Assembly: GCF_964340395.1 (NCBI RefSeq)
Contig: NC_135551.1
Location: 20,544,003-20,608,002, forward strand
Length of the DNA stretch: 64,000 bases
From: Glandiceps talaboti
Lineage: Eukaryota > Hemichordata > Enteropneusta > Spengelidae
Reading direction: 5' to 3'
Shown here one piece after another: positions 49,737 through 62,849 of the stretch. Made by a program: the position numbers and the translations under genes. The first letter of the stretch is position 1. Every line of letters begins with the position of its first letter. A model generated the notes under the pieces. The model made no database searches, was not told the origin of the DNA, and saw nothing but the letters and a program-made list of their open reading frames with translations.

Positions 49737-50566
49737 ATGTCTTTTACAGATTGTAGGAAAACAAATGATTTGGCAACAATAGGAGAGTGTGGTAGATTTA
49801 TCCACTGTGACGTGTATTTTAAAAAATGTGTGAGCTATTGGCTTAAAATTATACAGATGGATACTGATACTGATACTGATACTGATACCCCTACAAATTA
49901 TGTTGAAAAGATTAGCCGAAGAAAAGAGTTACTGCATAAAATCATTTAATTGGGCTTTTAACGTTAAGTCTTAAATTTGTAATCTTGGCTTCGGCCATGT
50001 GTGGATGGCTCCGTCGATCAGTTTTTGTCTGTATTCAGCCAGAGGTTAAGAGACTGCTAATCACATCTGGCACCAAGATATCGAATAATCTCCTAGGCTT
50101 CGTTCCTACCACACGTTCTAACCAATGCTTGAACCAGAGGGCTAGTTCAGCTGTGCCACAAATGTTGAATTTAGAACAGTATTGTCATGATTTCGTTGTC
50201 TTCCGCATCCCTTGCAAATTGAGAGGGGACGATACGAACACATTCCTCAGGACCAAAGATTTAGTAGAAACTGTATAACATGTGATATGTACTGTATTGA
50301 GGACGAGTGTCATTTCTTAGCAGTTTGCCGCATTATGAGGACATCAATAAAGTGTTGCCAAAAAGGATTTGTTTAACCCTTATGATAAGTTCATTTTACT
50401 TTTGCATTCTGATAATGTAACCCATTTAAATGATTTAGCTTCATTCATTTATTTTGCAATGAACATTAGAGAGAAATCGCCCTCTATCAAACGTTTGTAA
50501 CACTGTTTGCTCTTTGGGCCTGTGGCCTTATTGTTCCGAAATAAAGTGATCTATTGATTGATTGAC
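49737..50566 (+). pseudogene. LINE ORF2 C-terminus with ATTG tail
   Basis: Starts with NDLATIGECGRFI...CVSYWLKIIQM, a recognisable post-RT segment. A TGATAC hexamer run (49861-49888) then interrupts the reading. From about 50190, in another frame, it reads RCLPHPLQIERGRYEHIP, then RNCITCDMYCIEDECHFL, the typical Cys/His-containing LINE C-terminus. Then comes NPYDKFILLLHSDNVTHLND and YFAMNIREKS near 50380-50490. The 3' UTR ends with TTCCGAAATAAAGTGATC and an ATTG repeat. Frameshifts and missing interior show it is dead. The tandem 3' tail is the usual mark of target-primed insertion. Confidence 0.78.
49861..49888. repeat. (TGATAC)n minisatellite in LINE relic
   Basis: Four to five units within the LINE-derived coding sequence, giving an Asp-Thr repeat. 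Confidence 0.9.
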
Positions 50567-50569
50567 GTG

Positions 50570-52150
50570 TTAAATATTAATTCGGGATTGAGATTCATCA
50601 ATGTGTTATTCTTAAAGTATAGCATGGAAACATTGTCGAGATAGGTAAGAAAAAGTCACAAATAAATATCCACAAGATAAATCATGAGTTGCACAGGTGA
50701 AACCAATACGTGCGTCGTGATTATGAAATATTCATATCTGTGAAATGGAAAGAAATGGCTTAATGGGGCCTAAGCTGAGGTTGTACGTGTTTGAGTGTAT
50801 TTTTTGTGCAGCGTGTTTGAAAGCTACCCACATTATTCTCCTTATCGAAGCTTACTTAATCATCACCTGTAATTGGCTGAACTAATACCAGGTATTAAGC
50901 TATAATAACTTTTAAGCTATCCGATGGTCTAATATATTATACGCATAAAATGTCTAGGGAATCACCATTATCCAAATCAACTACTCTTACAATAATCCCA
51001 AACGAGGCAATCGTAATATCATAAATGACATGCGTTAACATCAACATTAAATGATTATACTAAAGGAACGTTTCTGTGATTATGGAGAGAGAGAAAAGCA
51101 AATAAACTCAGCTTGTGCCACTTTAAGGGTTTTCTTTCAATAGATGTACCCTGTCACTAGACATCAAAATGTACAATGTTGTGTTTAGAGTTATGCCAAA
51201 ATGGATGGCTACATGAATTACATTGAACAAGCATATGTATGACTAAATAGATAACAATTATGAACCTTTACTGGGTAATTGATAGTCTTAGGATCAAATG
51301 TCGTGCGCTGATTCATTAAAAATAATCACAGCAGATCGATTATGCTATTTAGAAATGCCAAAACGTATTAAATCCCATGATAGGCAGAGTCAGCTTTTCA
51401 AATTACAACATTGTCTTGGTAAACATGTTACTCATAAAAAAAATACTATCTCTTAAGCCTGTACTAGCTTTAACTGGAACGTTTCTTCCACTGACAATGT
51501 CTAGTTAGGTACAATAATTTACTTGTAACATTGTACACCGTGAAAAGTAATGCATCATCTGTGGATAAACGTACTTTTTTGTAGATGTATATACGATAAA
51601 TCAAATCAAATTTATTCTGGGATTCGCACCCAAAATTAGAGCCCTCAACCGCGATCACAATTCAGCCTGTTTCCTTGCTACATATGGATAATTGCGACCA
51701 CTGATTAACTTGTACAATGTCTAATTTTCGATATGTTACCAGCACGTATAATTGGTGGTATTTTAACGTTTTATATATTGATCGATACATGATACTCCAG
51801 TTACGACTAGTACAGTTCTAACATGGTGACAGATTCAAAACCTAGCTTTCGATCAAAATTTAAACTTGTCACCACAATATAATATTGACCACTAATTAAC
51901 AGGTACAATGTCTTTTTGTACAAGTAATTTGATAGAAAAATGTCCTAGTTGCAGATTTAAATGATAATCACGAATATCTAAATTGTTAATATATTAAGAG
52001 TCTTGAATTGCAGAAACATGTCGAACGGCAAATATACCATACTGTACAAGCGGGAAGAAAATCATGTGATATGGCTACACCTCTCATCATATTTGCCAAC
52101 AGAAATAAGCGGGATAGTCTGGCTATATAGACAGACATACAGACTGATCT
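50570..52150. other. No gene recognised
   Basis: AT-rich spacer, no supported features. Confidence 0.45.
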
Positions 52151-52156
52151 ATCCAT

Positions 52157-52187
<31 letters not shown>
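52157..52187. repeat. (CA)n microsatellite
   Basis: About 15 CA units. Confidence 0.95.
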
Positions 52188-52189
<2 letters not shown>

Positions 52190-52191
<2 letters not shown>

Positions 52192-53097
52192 TGACAGTAT
52201 GTCAAACGCAACCCACCGTTCTATAATACGTAACCTGCCATATATATTACACACATATAATACATAGTGTGTATATGGTAATATGGCAAACAATTGCAAG
52301 ATATGTCGCTCTGTAATCCCCCACCAGTACACAGATTTGACATAACTCCATATCATACTTCCTCAGTAACAGTTATCAACTGCATTCTATATTCATAACC
52401 ATCAACAACTGAGTTATCTATGAGGACAAGATGGATAGACAATTTCAGTATTAGTGGTGTCCCTTGTTTATTTGATCTGTACTACGTGTTTTATATGTTA
52501 CACTAACACAATTACCTGTATCGTTTGCCACAGAGTATTTGGAATGGCAAGAAAACAGTCTCTGTCAATGACTAAATTACTTCACATTACTATACCTACA
52601 GAAGCCTGACATCTTTACTGCAAATTACACGGTATATGATCAATCAGTCTCCAGGAATAAACTTGTATGATACTTTGCCTATAACCTAGTCACTTTTAAC
52701 ATTTGATGTATTCACAAGTTTCTAAGTTTGAGTATATACCTCCATATAGGCCCTATGATTCATGTTTTCACCAGGGTTAAAATTAAGGTGAGATATATAG
52801 GAAACCCAAAGAAATGGTGGATGCTGGCCGTGGCTACGTACAGTGAGAAGAAAATACTAATGCGAGAAATAGGAATCTAACCAATGACCTTGAACTTTCC
52901 TCGTCTCTCGTATAGTTGAAATTGCAAGAAAATAATGATGAGAGTAAACGTACTCGTAGCCATGTAGTTTAACTATTTGACACCAAAACTGCAACAAAAT
53001 GATTTTTACCATAGGCATAGTACCTATCATTATATTGTTGTTGATTGGAGAGGTGAATCCATTTTAATTGGCTGAATGTCAGTCAACCCAGCTGTAT
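52190..53097. other. No gene recognised
   Basis: AT-rich spacer up to the LINE relic. Confidence 0.4.
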
Positions 53098-53966
53098 AAT
53101 TGCTGACTCTTCCTCATCTATGTAAACGACATTGATGAGAATATTATTGCCAAAGTTTTGCCGATGATACAAAGTTAATAGCACACTTGTATCTGGTGAT
53201 AATGGAAGACTTGGAAACCTTTAATAGTTGATTGGTCTTGTGACTGGCAAATGCTATTCAACGTGAGTAAGTGTAAGCTCATGCATGTGGGTTACAGTAA
53301 TCCACTAGCACTATTCGTACACCATGAATGTAGTAGATTGTCATCTGTAGAGTCTGAAACAGATCTAGGGATTATGATACACAACTCACCCTAACCAAAA
53401 CTGCATATCGATCGCAGGGAAGGTATTAAGGCAAATCGAGTACTTGGTATGGTAGAAGGAACATTCACCTGTAAATCGAAGGATATTCTATTGCCACTCT
53501 ATAAATCACTAGTTCGTCCGCACCTTGACTATGCTTCGCCAGTGTGGTCCCCACACCACATGCGAATAGGGATATTGTGTTTTTGAAAAAAAGTGCAGCG
53601 TCGGTTCACCAGGATGATTCCGCAGCTTGGTGGCTTGAATTATGAGGACAGGTTACGCGTATTGAAACCGCTGACAACTTTAGAAACCAGATGAATCAGA
53701 GCAGATTTGCTGGAAGTGTATACACTTTTCCATGGGCATACTCTCGTTGATCCAGTTGTGTTTTTCAACGTATCTACTTCAACAACAAGAGGACACAGTT
53801 TAAAATTATTTAAGGACAGATCCAGATTGAATATACGTAGATATTTTTTCTGTCAATGCGTCGTAGACATTTGGAACAGTTTACCAGAAAGAGTTATTGC
53901 TACTTTATCAGTTAATCATTTTAAAGCGTGTATTGATAACCACCTCAGAACAGTAATGGGTCAATG
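53098..53966 (+). pseudogene. CR1/L2-like LINE ORF2 3' half
   Basis: Motif C region FLIYVNDIDENIIAKV, then after a 1-nt shift FADDTKL (~53160). Next come DWSCDWQMLFNVSKCKLMHVG (~53240), SRLSSVESETDLGIMI, DILLPLYKSLVRPHLDYASPVW (~53485-53550), KVQRRFTRMIPQLGGLNYEDRLRVL (~53590-53670), and an open C-terminus 53707-53966 with STSTTRGHSLKLFK, WNSLPERVI and VNHFKACIDNHLR, ending at TGA. The FADD catalytic pair is intact, but frameshifts and stops break the frame and the 5' half is absent. CACTA element B begins 5 bp after its stop codon. Confidence 0.85.
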
Positions 53967-53971
53967 ACTTC

Positions 53972-54230
53972 CACTAGTAGAAAAAATAGTACAGTTTACG
54001 ACACTTTCCGTACTATAGTTCAGATTGAGTTCAATTCTGTACTTTTATGCTGATGAGGTGGACGTTTCTGTACTTTCCCATTAGCGCCTGTCTAATCGGA
54101 TTATACTCGATCTGAAAAATAGTTCAGATTGCGAGTCGGAAGTGATTTGAATACATTTGCATTTAGTTCAGAATATATTCATGAGTTCACCCCCATAACC
54201 GGGCAGTAAACAAATGAATATTCAAATCTA
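53972..54230 (+). repeat. Terminal inverted repeat of element B
   Basis: 259 bp identical, as far as I can read, to 830-1088 and to the complement of 18021-18279. Confidence 0.92.
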
Positions 54231-54494
54231 TCTCGCCTGCATGTGATTCAAGGCGTGTACACTAATTGTTTGACCCACAGAAAACTAACAGTAACACTAT
54301 TTAGTTAGTTAGTTGTCTGTGTTTGACCACATGAAGGCGGAGGGGGAGGGTGCAAAAGAAAAGGGTTACACACATGTACAGTGTATGATATGATGAGAGC
54401 TACATTTAATGTACATGTACATACGAACTGACATGTATACGTACATGTACAACTACGCTAGCATGTAAACGTTAGCAAAAACTCTTACTACTAC

Positions 54495-54527
54495 CTCAGA
54501 CCACTAAAATACTAGAGTGGTCTGAGC
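54495..54527. mobile_element. 33-bp palindromic insertion, element B copy
   Basis: Counterpart of 17724-17756 with the same CTCAGACCACT/AGTGGTCTGAG arms. Confidence 0.6.
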
Positions 54528-57500
54528 TACTACTACTTGCAAAAAGTATTTACAAGCATTTCCATGTAGGTCAATGAAATATCACCTATGTGGGTTATAC
54601 TTCAATAGTCGGTCAAACAGCGTAAAGGTCTACATTCTACAATGACAGACATGATTGTTCAACTCGGTGCGATCTAAGATGAATTCACGGTGTATATTTG
54701 GTTACGTCGCCTTTGAATTGATGATGACGACTCGTCCGACCTAGACTGTTCTGGTCCAGTTTCAAGTGAAAGTCAGAATTATCACGGTGCCATTGATTAT
54801 ACTAACTGTGATGAAACTCGCCCACTCTAGTCTCTATGACTTCATTAGCCCCAAAATGCAAGAACTTAATAATGGTATTGTAAATCGAAGTTCATGCATG
54901 CTCTGACTGTCGCCTGTTTTTTGTTTTCTTACATTTTATACAATTTTGAATTGTTAGCTTTGTATTTCCTGCATTAATGTTGAAAACTGGTCTTTTTACT
55001 GTGCGTCTTCAATGCGCAGGTAAAATAGTGTGTTAATCTAGCATCGTGAGTAGACGCGCTCGCTTATGGTTTCGCATACCTTGGACTGCCTGTCATTCAG
55101 TATTGTTTTAGCCTATTTATTTCTAAAGAAAAATGGTCTGTAAAGGGACTGCTTTAGTTGTCACAGTGCCTTTGTGGATTTATAAATCGATTTATGACAA
55201 GTGAGTCTACCTATTTTTTTTCCGACCCACTCAGTCAAGGAGTGCGATACACCAATCACCGTGTATTTAGCTTTGTATACAGTGTATGGATAATAGCAAG
55301 TTTCGGGACTGAAAAATCATAAATTGTTTGTTAGACTTATTTTTTATTCAATGTAATCTGGGTTGATTGGGAATTTTCAGATATCAGGATTTAAACCTCG
55401 GATTTCAACTCAGAAAGGCTATATTTTTTGCCTCAGTCTGAATTATATTAGTAGAACTCTCACCAACGTTCCCAATGTGAAGTGATCTGAAAGTTGGTGA
55501 GAGGTCCTCACGTTGGATTGCAGCACTGCATGTTCTTGCCGAGAAGATAAAGAGGTGTAGTAATTATGGTTTAAAACTGACTTTTACAAACGCCAGTCGT
55601 GTAGGGTCTATGATTTTTTATGTTGTGGATGAATGCGGCACTTTGATCTGAACCTCAGACCACTATAATAGGAACAGACTAGAATCGCTTTTTGTTTTAG
55701 GTGTAAATGGGGCTCTAAACCCATCTTCTCTGTCGTGCATGGTTACCCTTCAAACCTGCTTCAAGCCGAACGTTGTGCAAAACGATACTTCGTGTCTTTA
55801 CGGGTTTTTTTTGCAATTGTGTTTTAGTGGCCTGAGTCTGAACAAGTGTTCATACAGTACAGCAAAGTCCCACCAACAAAATCCATAACAATAGATGCAG
55901 GAAAACCTCAGTATGGGCGACGGTGAAATCATGGTGTTAATTCTAAAACTTTTGAAAGCAAGAACATATGTTTGTGCAACTTTTGTATTAAAAGCATACC
56001 ATTCCAATTCAAGGACAACGATTTTGTTCAGAAATGGTGGTAGGACTATAATCCTTCCTACCTCCTTCCTTCCTACCTCCATAGTTCAAAACCGCTGATC
56101 GTAACTGCATGGTACAGCGCATCTACATTTATTTCTGAGTTCCGGAGGGCATTATTTGATAAGTACCCCATTCGTCCCTGTATTAGATCTTGTATAGTCA
56201 TAACATTACAAAGATATGTGATTGTTGTGATCATTTCATTTGCTCATTATGTATTCAAGTGTAGTCAAATTTTCTTAGGTGTATGAGCAACTTTACTTCA
56301 CCAATAAATTCTACTTTCTCACGAGTATTGTAAAATAACATGGCTATAATATGATACTACACAGCACGTTTTAGACGTATTTGCATATCAATGTCATCTT
56401 CAAATTTTCTTGAAGAATTCTTCATCCAGATACTCTAACATACCTGCACACCACATGTCAGCCCATTCAATCGATTAGTTTTGCGGCTGTCATTCATTTT
56501 TACTTTGAATTCTTTTATTTACAAAACAAATGACAGTTTTTGACCCCAAAAATGACCAAAAACAGAAAATTGAAAATATCTTGCTGTCATAAACAAATAT
56601 GAATAGACTTCTCGATAAAATTCCATTTACTCATTGGGAACATCGAACGTACAATGTCAAAAAGTCGCACTGGCGCAAAGTATCATGGGAAAACTTTCTT
56701 TGGCACACCTCACTTAGGAAATATAGCCGCAACAAAAAAGTTAATACTGGGATCATGTCTTTTTAAATTTAGCCTTTACCTTATAGAATAGAAGTATCAA
56801 AAGTGTATGCACTAACAAGTATCTGTGGTTTGTGCAAACATGCCAAATCGCTGATGATTGTTAAACAACAAAACTTTGCATACCATTGTCATTAATAATT
56901 CTACGTTTTACTTCTGAATCAGTTCTAAACACTTACGATTGAAATGATCGTCAACGATACGCTGATTTGTAGTTGAGGGTAATTAAAAATATTTTACAAT
57001 GACGATTTCGACCATTAGCCGATGGAGGTGACCCCAACCAAACCTGTCACAAGATGTAAACTTGCACACTTTTTGTGTGTCAATATGTCTGTTCTGGTCA
57101 GTCTGTTTTGGGAATTTATGGTACACTCACTGTCGCAGTTTTCAGCCAGGGTCACGTTATTCGACGATTACTATTTGGATAAACACTGCAAAAAAGTAAC
57201 ACCCGTCATTGTTGCTTAGACATTTTCCTAGGGTCTTTTTCAACATGATTTATAGTAAGAAGTAACTTTGTTGATGGTGTAGTCACTGAATTTATAACCC
57301 TACATCGATGACTTAGTAATTGAACACGCAAATGAATTATCATGAACACTGATCTACAACCGATCCGACCCTGGGATTCGATCACAATTCATGGCGTCGC
57401 TTGCCAGTCTATGTCTATGTCTTGGTCACGCAAACGTGAACACTCTGATATCTGAAACACTTCTTTGCTCCAGATACGCACCTTTTTTTCATGGAAAATG

Positions 57501-58579
57501 TCATATAGTTTGAAGTAAGCTGGGAGAAAATATTAATGAGATATTTGTAGATTTAAATAAGAGTGAAATGATAGTCAAGTGATTTTGAACCATCTCCGTG
57601 TATTTTGCTTTAGCGAAAACACTGACAACTACTAGTATGTGATCGCCCGGTCGTCAAATTGCAAAGAACAATGAAGAACAGCTGAACACCTTCCTGTGGT
57701 CATCTGTTCCTTTCCGTACCGACTCTCAATTGTTTTGCTGCGTTTACTTGTATATCTTTAATAACAATAGTTTTTTAACTAACACCAATGTTCTTCCACT
57801 TTCTTTGCTTTCAAAATCAGTCACTTACTGTTGTAGCCAGTCAAAGACAGCCATCCTCAACTGGAAACACACCATGACAACAAAGATATACCAGAAAGTC
57901 ATGACGTTTTGAATCATATCATTCGGCCCCCAACCCTGTTTTTGACAATTAAAAAATGCTCTACTACCCATCACAGCCAGTATCAATCAGACTTTTTCCA
58001 TATATTATATTCCACCCTAACTTAACCCATATGACCGCCCCATTTATAACTCGTATGTCCGGACATGAACATGATTGGCTTTTCGCTGACCAAGGGGTAT
58101 GAGACCATATGTGGAAGTGGGGGATAAGCTTATCAAATATGACCGTAGTTCCATGTAAATTAAAACTTATAGTTATGCTTATAGTCGTTACGTTTTCAGT
58201 TTATTGTGGTACCCGCTTGATGCTTTCTCTGAAGATGCCGACGGGATCAGTCTAAAATTCAGTTCTGGTGTATAAACTACAATGTATCACACATATCATG
58301 ACTCTCACTATCCAATCCATCGGCTATACACTGGAGAACACAAGGACTATACTGACTGTTTTCTATCCAGCACGAAATAAATTGAGAATACGTGGAACTT
58401 ATATGTACATGAACAGTAGCTCCGACAACTCTGACAAGTCTCTATATACCCCACCAGGCCTCTTTGCTGGAGTTCGCGGAGCGTGTGTTGTCAGTGCTAA
58501 TCTCGTCTAGTTCCTATCACCGTGTTCCTAAACAGTATCGTTACCATTTACACCTCCACTCACTAAACTTGGTTTAGTC

Positions 58580-58613
58580 ATAGAAAATAGAGAGGACCCT
58601 CTCTATTGTCTAT
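58580..58613. mobile_element. 34-bp palindromic insertion, element B copy
   Basis: Counterpart of 13641-13674. Present in both copies, so it was inserted before the elements duplicated. Confidence 0.7.
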
Positions 58614-59203
58614 GGTTTAGTTAGATACCAATTGGCATCTGGACTAGAGCTAATCACGAGTCCATCACAACGTGCATGCATCATTTTCTGATGTCCGCAT
58701 TTGATTTGGACATTGAAGTAAATGATTTTACATTTCTGAGTCTCATTCGGTATTTTTCCACTGTTCTATATGTGGTAGCTACTACTTTTGGCACAATAAA
58801 AAAAAAGATGTTACGAAGACGAAAAAAAATATAATCGAGATGCACGATAAACATTTTTGGAAAAAAAGTCACATAAATGACTGCAGTATCCATATTTTTA
58901 ATTGGCATGATTGAAGACTTTAAAAAATGAATGATGATAAAAGTGAGATTTTGCCTCAGTGATGGTTTTTCTATACAAGCGATAACATCACGATACCGGG
59001 TACTTCACAAACATTATCTCACTGACTTCAAAACCATAGTGACTAAATCGTTTCGTACAATTAGACGGCATGATGTTTTTTACGTCTCGCACAAGCATAT
59101 ACAATGGTACACTTTACCAAATTGTAATAGACCATGTAAATATTACATTGACCGATGCAGATCTTGCTCGCGCAGGTTGGGTAGATTTATATGCTACGTT
59201 ATG

Positions 59204-59566
59204 CCTTAGGCCTAAAAAATAACTGTTTGGTTTCTGTTACCCGACCCACCTAGTTTTTCACTGCCGACCCTTAACTTTTTTTTTACGTGTTCTTGAAAAA
59301 CTAACAAAATCGCAACAATTGTGAAGTCTCACGAGACATAGTGGATGCAGAAACTGACATCAACTTAAAAAGACAATATAAAACTGTTCCTCCAATCTGT
59401 AATGGTTGTACATCTAATGGAAAGAAGCCAATAACACAGAGATCATTTGGAAAAAATGGAAAACCAGAATTAGACACTCGCACATGAATAAAAATAAATC
59501 TACCTACCCCACCTATTTATTTATTTTGCCTAATCGGAACAACACAATTTTTTTAATAGGCCTATT
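59204..59566 (-). mobile_element. ~360-bp MITE, GGGTCGG family, element B copy
   Basis: Inverted counterpart of 12689-13050. Confidence 0.6.
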
Positions 59567-62500
59567 TCCTAACTCAAGCTTAAATTATTGGACCCTTGTG
59601 AACCAAAAATGTGCGAAAATACAACGCCAAAATAGTAACGCTTTGCACGGTTTTCACACTGAGCAATACGATTAGATCATAGACAGTGAAGTTCTCCAGT
59701 GTCTCTGGTTAGACCGACAACAATGAAACCGTTAGCGGGATCTCAGAGTCATACTCATTCACATACAATTTTTTATGGCTGTTCACGTTGGTTAGCAACA
59801 TCTCTGTCTTTGAGTTTGAATGAAATCGCTGCCATTCCCTACAGGAAACTGTTCTATGGAATTACATGCCAGGAGCGCTTTCAATATCATAGAATGTTTT
59901 GTTGATCTTTTTTTTTCTTTTTTTCTTTTTTTTTCTTCTTTTTTTTTTTGGGGGGGGGGGGTCGACAACTTTTACCAAGACAACCATTATATTAATCATT
60001 ATAGTAACTACCTAGCATGGCTAATAGCCATACTGAGGTAGAACTGTAGATTGCTAAAATGTTATGGGTTGCTGGTTGTACACAACCTCAGCATATGCCA
60101 CTTGACTTTCAGGCATTAATAGGTGGCAGAAATAGTCCGCACCAGGGCCGCTCTGTAGTCCGCATAAAAGGGTGACTAAGCCCAGACAATATTGTCCAGA
60201 CTAGATTTGGAGGTGTGAACGCATTTAAAGCTGACTCGGTTCTAAATCTTGGTGCATATTCATGAGGTCGACACCTAGAAAATGAACCATGTGTACATTT
60301 CTTTTGTCTTTTGTTAGTTAATTTATGCGGGTAAACTGTGTCTTCACTAACATTTTCCACTAAAAGTTTCAAAATTGTCTTGTTTTTTGAAGGACTACTA
60401 TAATAATATTTCACCACCCTTGCTTTATTGTCATATCAGGAAAGTCAAGAACTTGACAAAAGCTATTCAAAACAAAGTAATCAAAGTTGTAAAACCAAAA
60501 TGGTGCCGTGGAGAGTTGTGTCTGGTCATGTTCTGATCATGGAAGTATAACCCACGGTCTGATCTAGTAGCAGTATATCAACGACGAATCTACATTACAA
60601 ACAAACAAACAAACAACACACACACACACACGGTGATATTAAAAAGCACGCAACACAAAGGTTGGTTCACATCCCTCGCATCAGTACCGGTACCCATTCT
60701 ACTGAGTTATAAATATAAATCACATTCTCAGCTACAACATTGAACTTGTATGATACAAAAATCTTCAGAATGTGCGGGCCATATTTTCACTACCGGCATT
60801 GGCAGTCACCATCACTGCCTTTAAAAAAAATTAATACAGATAAATGGAAGCAAAAACAATCCTCTTGACGGTAGTTTAGTAGTCAGTTATGAATTATGTA
60901 ACGTTAAATAACGCTACTCAAATATTTCCCTCTATGCCTCCCATATACCGATAGTAAATCTTCAAACATCCATACAGACATGCGGACTTTGCTCCCTACT
61001 AGATACATCCATGTTTTACGTTACTTTCGTATTGCAAATTTAGCTGATGATGTCATGTCAAAGCCACGTGGTCTAAAAACCTGAATCTCCGTACATACAT
61101 TTCGATATGAAATTATTTATCCGTGATGTTTAGAATTTTGGTCGGTCAATATAGTTTCAATGACCAAGTGTGACCCCCACTGATGTCTAAAGTACTAATA
61201 TCAGTACCTGACCGGCCATGGCCATGGCCTTGTTTTTGTTTTTGATTTTCTTCAATATTCAAATCTACGTAATGTCTGGTTTGTTAGGCCATAAATTCCA
61301 AGCATATTTACCATGATATCACAAATATAGACCAGTTACAGAAAGTAATAAGTGTCAGCAAAATACTGTAATATCGACACTGTTTCACGGATTTTAGGGA
61401 CGCTGGTGCTTGGATTATTTTACGGTTGACATTACCTAGCCAGTAATATAAGGAGTAGTACATGGGTATTTTATCCCTGGACTCTCTGTCTGTTTATATC
61501 GAAATGGAATAAGCTGAAACAGTTCTTCTTTGAGCAGGAAATATGTTGTGATTATGGATATTATATATATACATGTATATAATTGCCAACACATCGGCAA
61601 CGAGAGTAATGACATTGACTATACGTAATATGTAAAGATGTAGTGTAAAATTGGAATACGGTCGTCAGGAACTAGATTAGGGTAGGGGGAGGCTCAGGAG
61701 AAAAATTGTTGTCACGGGAAAAAAACGAATTGGGACGTGCGTGAAAATTCGGATTGTCCCAAAGGGGCCCGGAGTCACGTACAAATATTTTGCTCATGAG
61801 TTGAACCAAATTTAACTCCAGGAGCAGACGTTTAACAAGCGTATTTTTAAAAGGGTGACTGGCAGAGAATGTGTGTCTCTTGAAGGGTAGACAATATACT
61901 CGCGATAGACTATGGGTTTCAGGCCACTGTGTCAGACGTGGTCTTGGAGGAGTCAGTACAATTCCTCCAAGAGTGGTAAGAGGCCAAGCCTGAAATAGAC
62001 GGGTTGTGCGGCAAGTAGAAGTTTACATGCCTTGTCTGTGGTTTACATTGTGCACGCAAAACATCCCACAAAACCGGCCATAACTAAAGCGGCATATCAG
62101 TAAATATGAAAAACGTGATCTTGGTAATTTGGATACCAGTTCTGAAAATATTCTCCGGGAAAATAGGTTAAAATGAACATCAAGATAGCTGCCTATTTCC
62201 CATTGTTTATAAATCGTCAAGAGGTTAAGCTATCCACTCAGATGAACCACTCTTTGTCACTTTATAATCTGGCATTATACATGGGATAATTTCCAAAATG
62301 TACATGTTTTATCGTTTCATTTTGGACTTTATAGAAGTTGATGACTAAAATTACCTTACCCTCGATGAAAGTTATGAATGCGACTAGGTTTTACCATAGA
62401 CAGGGTGGAGGGTCTATGGTTTTACCTACTAGAATTAGTTGCGACAAGATTGTAAATGCACATGGGCGAGTTTTGCCAGATTGCTTTATTTCAAGTGATT

Positions 62501-62849
62501 TGAAAATTGTGAATGGCGGACTTGGCCGTGGTCCATCGAATTGTCGAGTACTACCGTGGTGGCACTAGTCGTTCCTCACTGGAACGGCAAGTGCCACCTT
62601 ATGGCGATATTTATTGTCTTTGAACCTTTCTCAACAAATAAATCACACATAACTCCCCAAACGCTTCCATTCTAGAAATCCGGTGCCGACCCTAAACCTT
62701 TTTAATAAAGAAGAAAAATCAGTAAAATCGAGAAAATTGTGAGTGAAGTCTTGCCAGAAATGGTCATCAACTTAAAAAAGACAATAAAAAACGCGGTTCT
62801 TCCAATCTGGAATGCAGAGCAGATGTCTTTGAAATAGAATTATTTAGTT

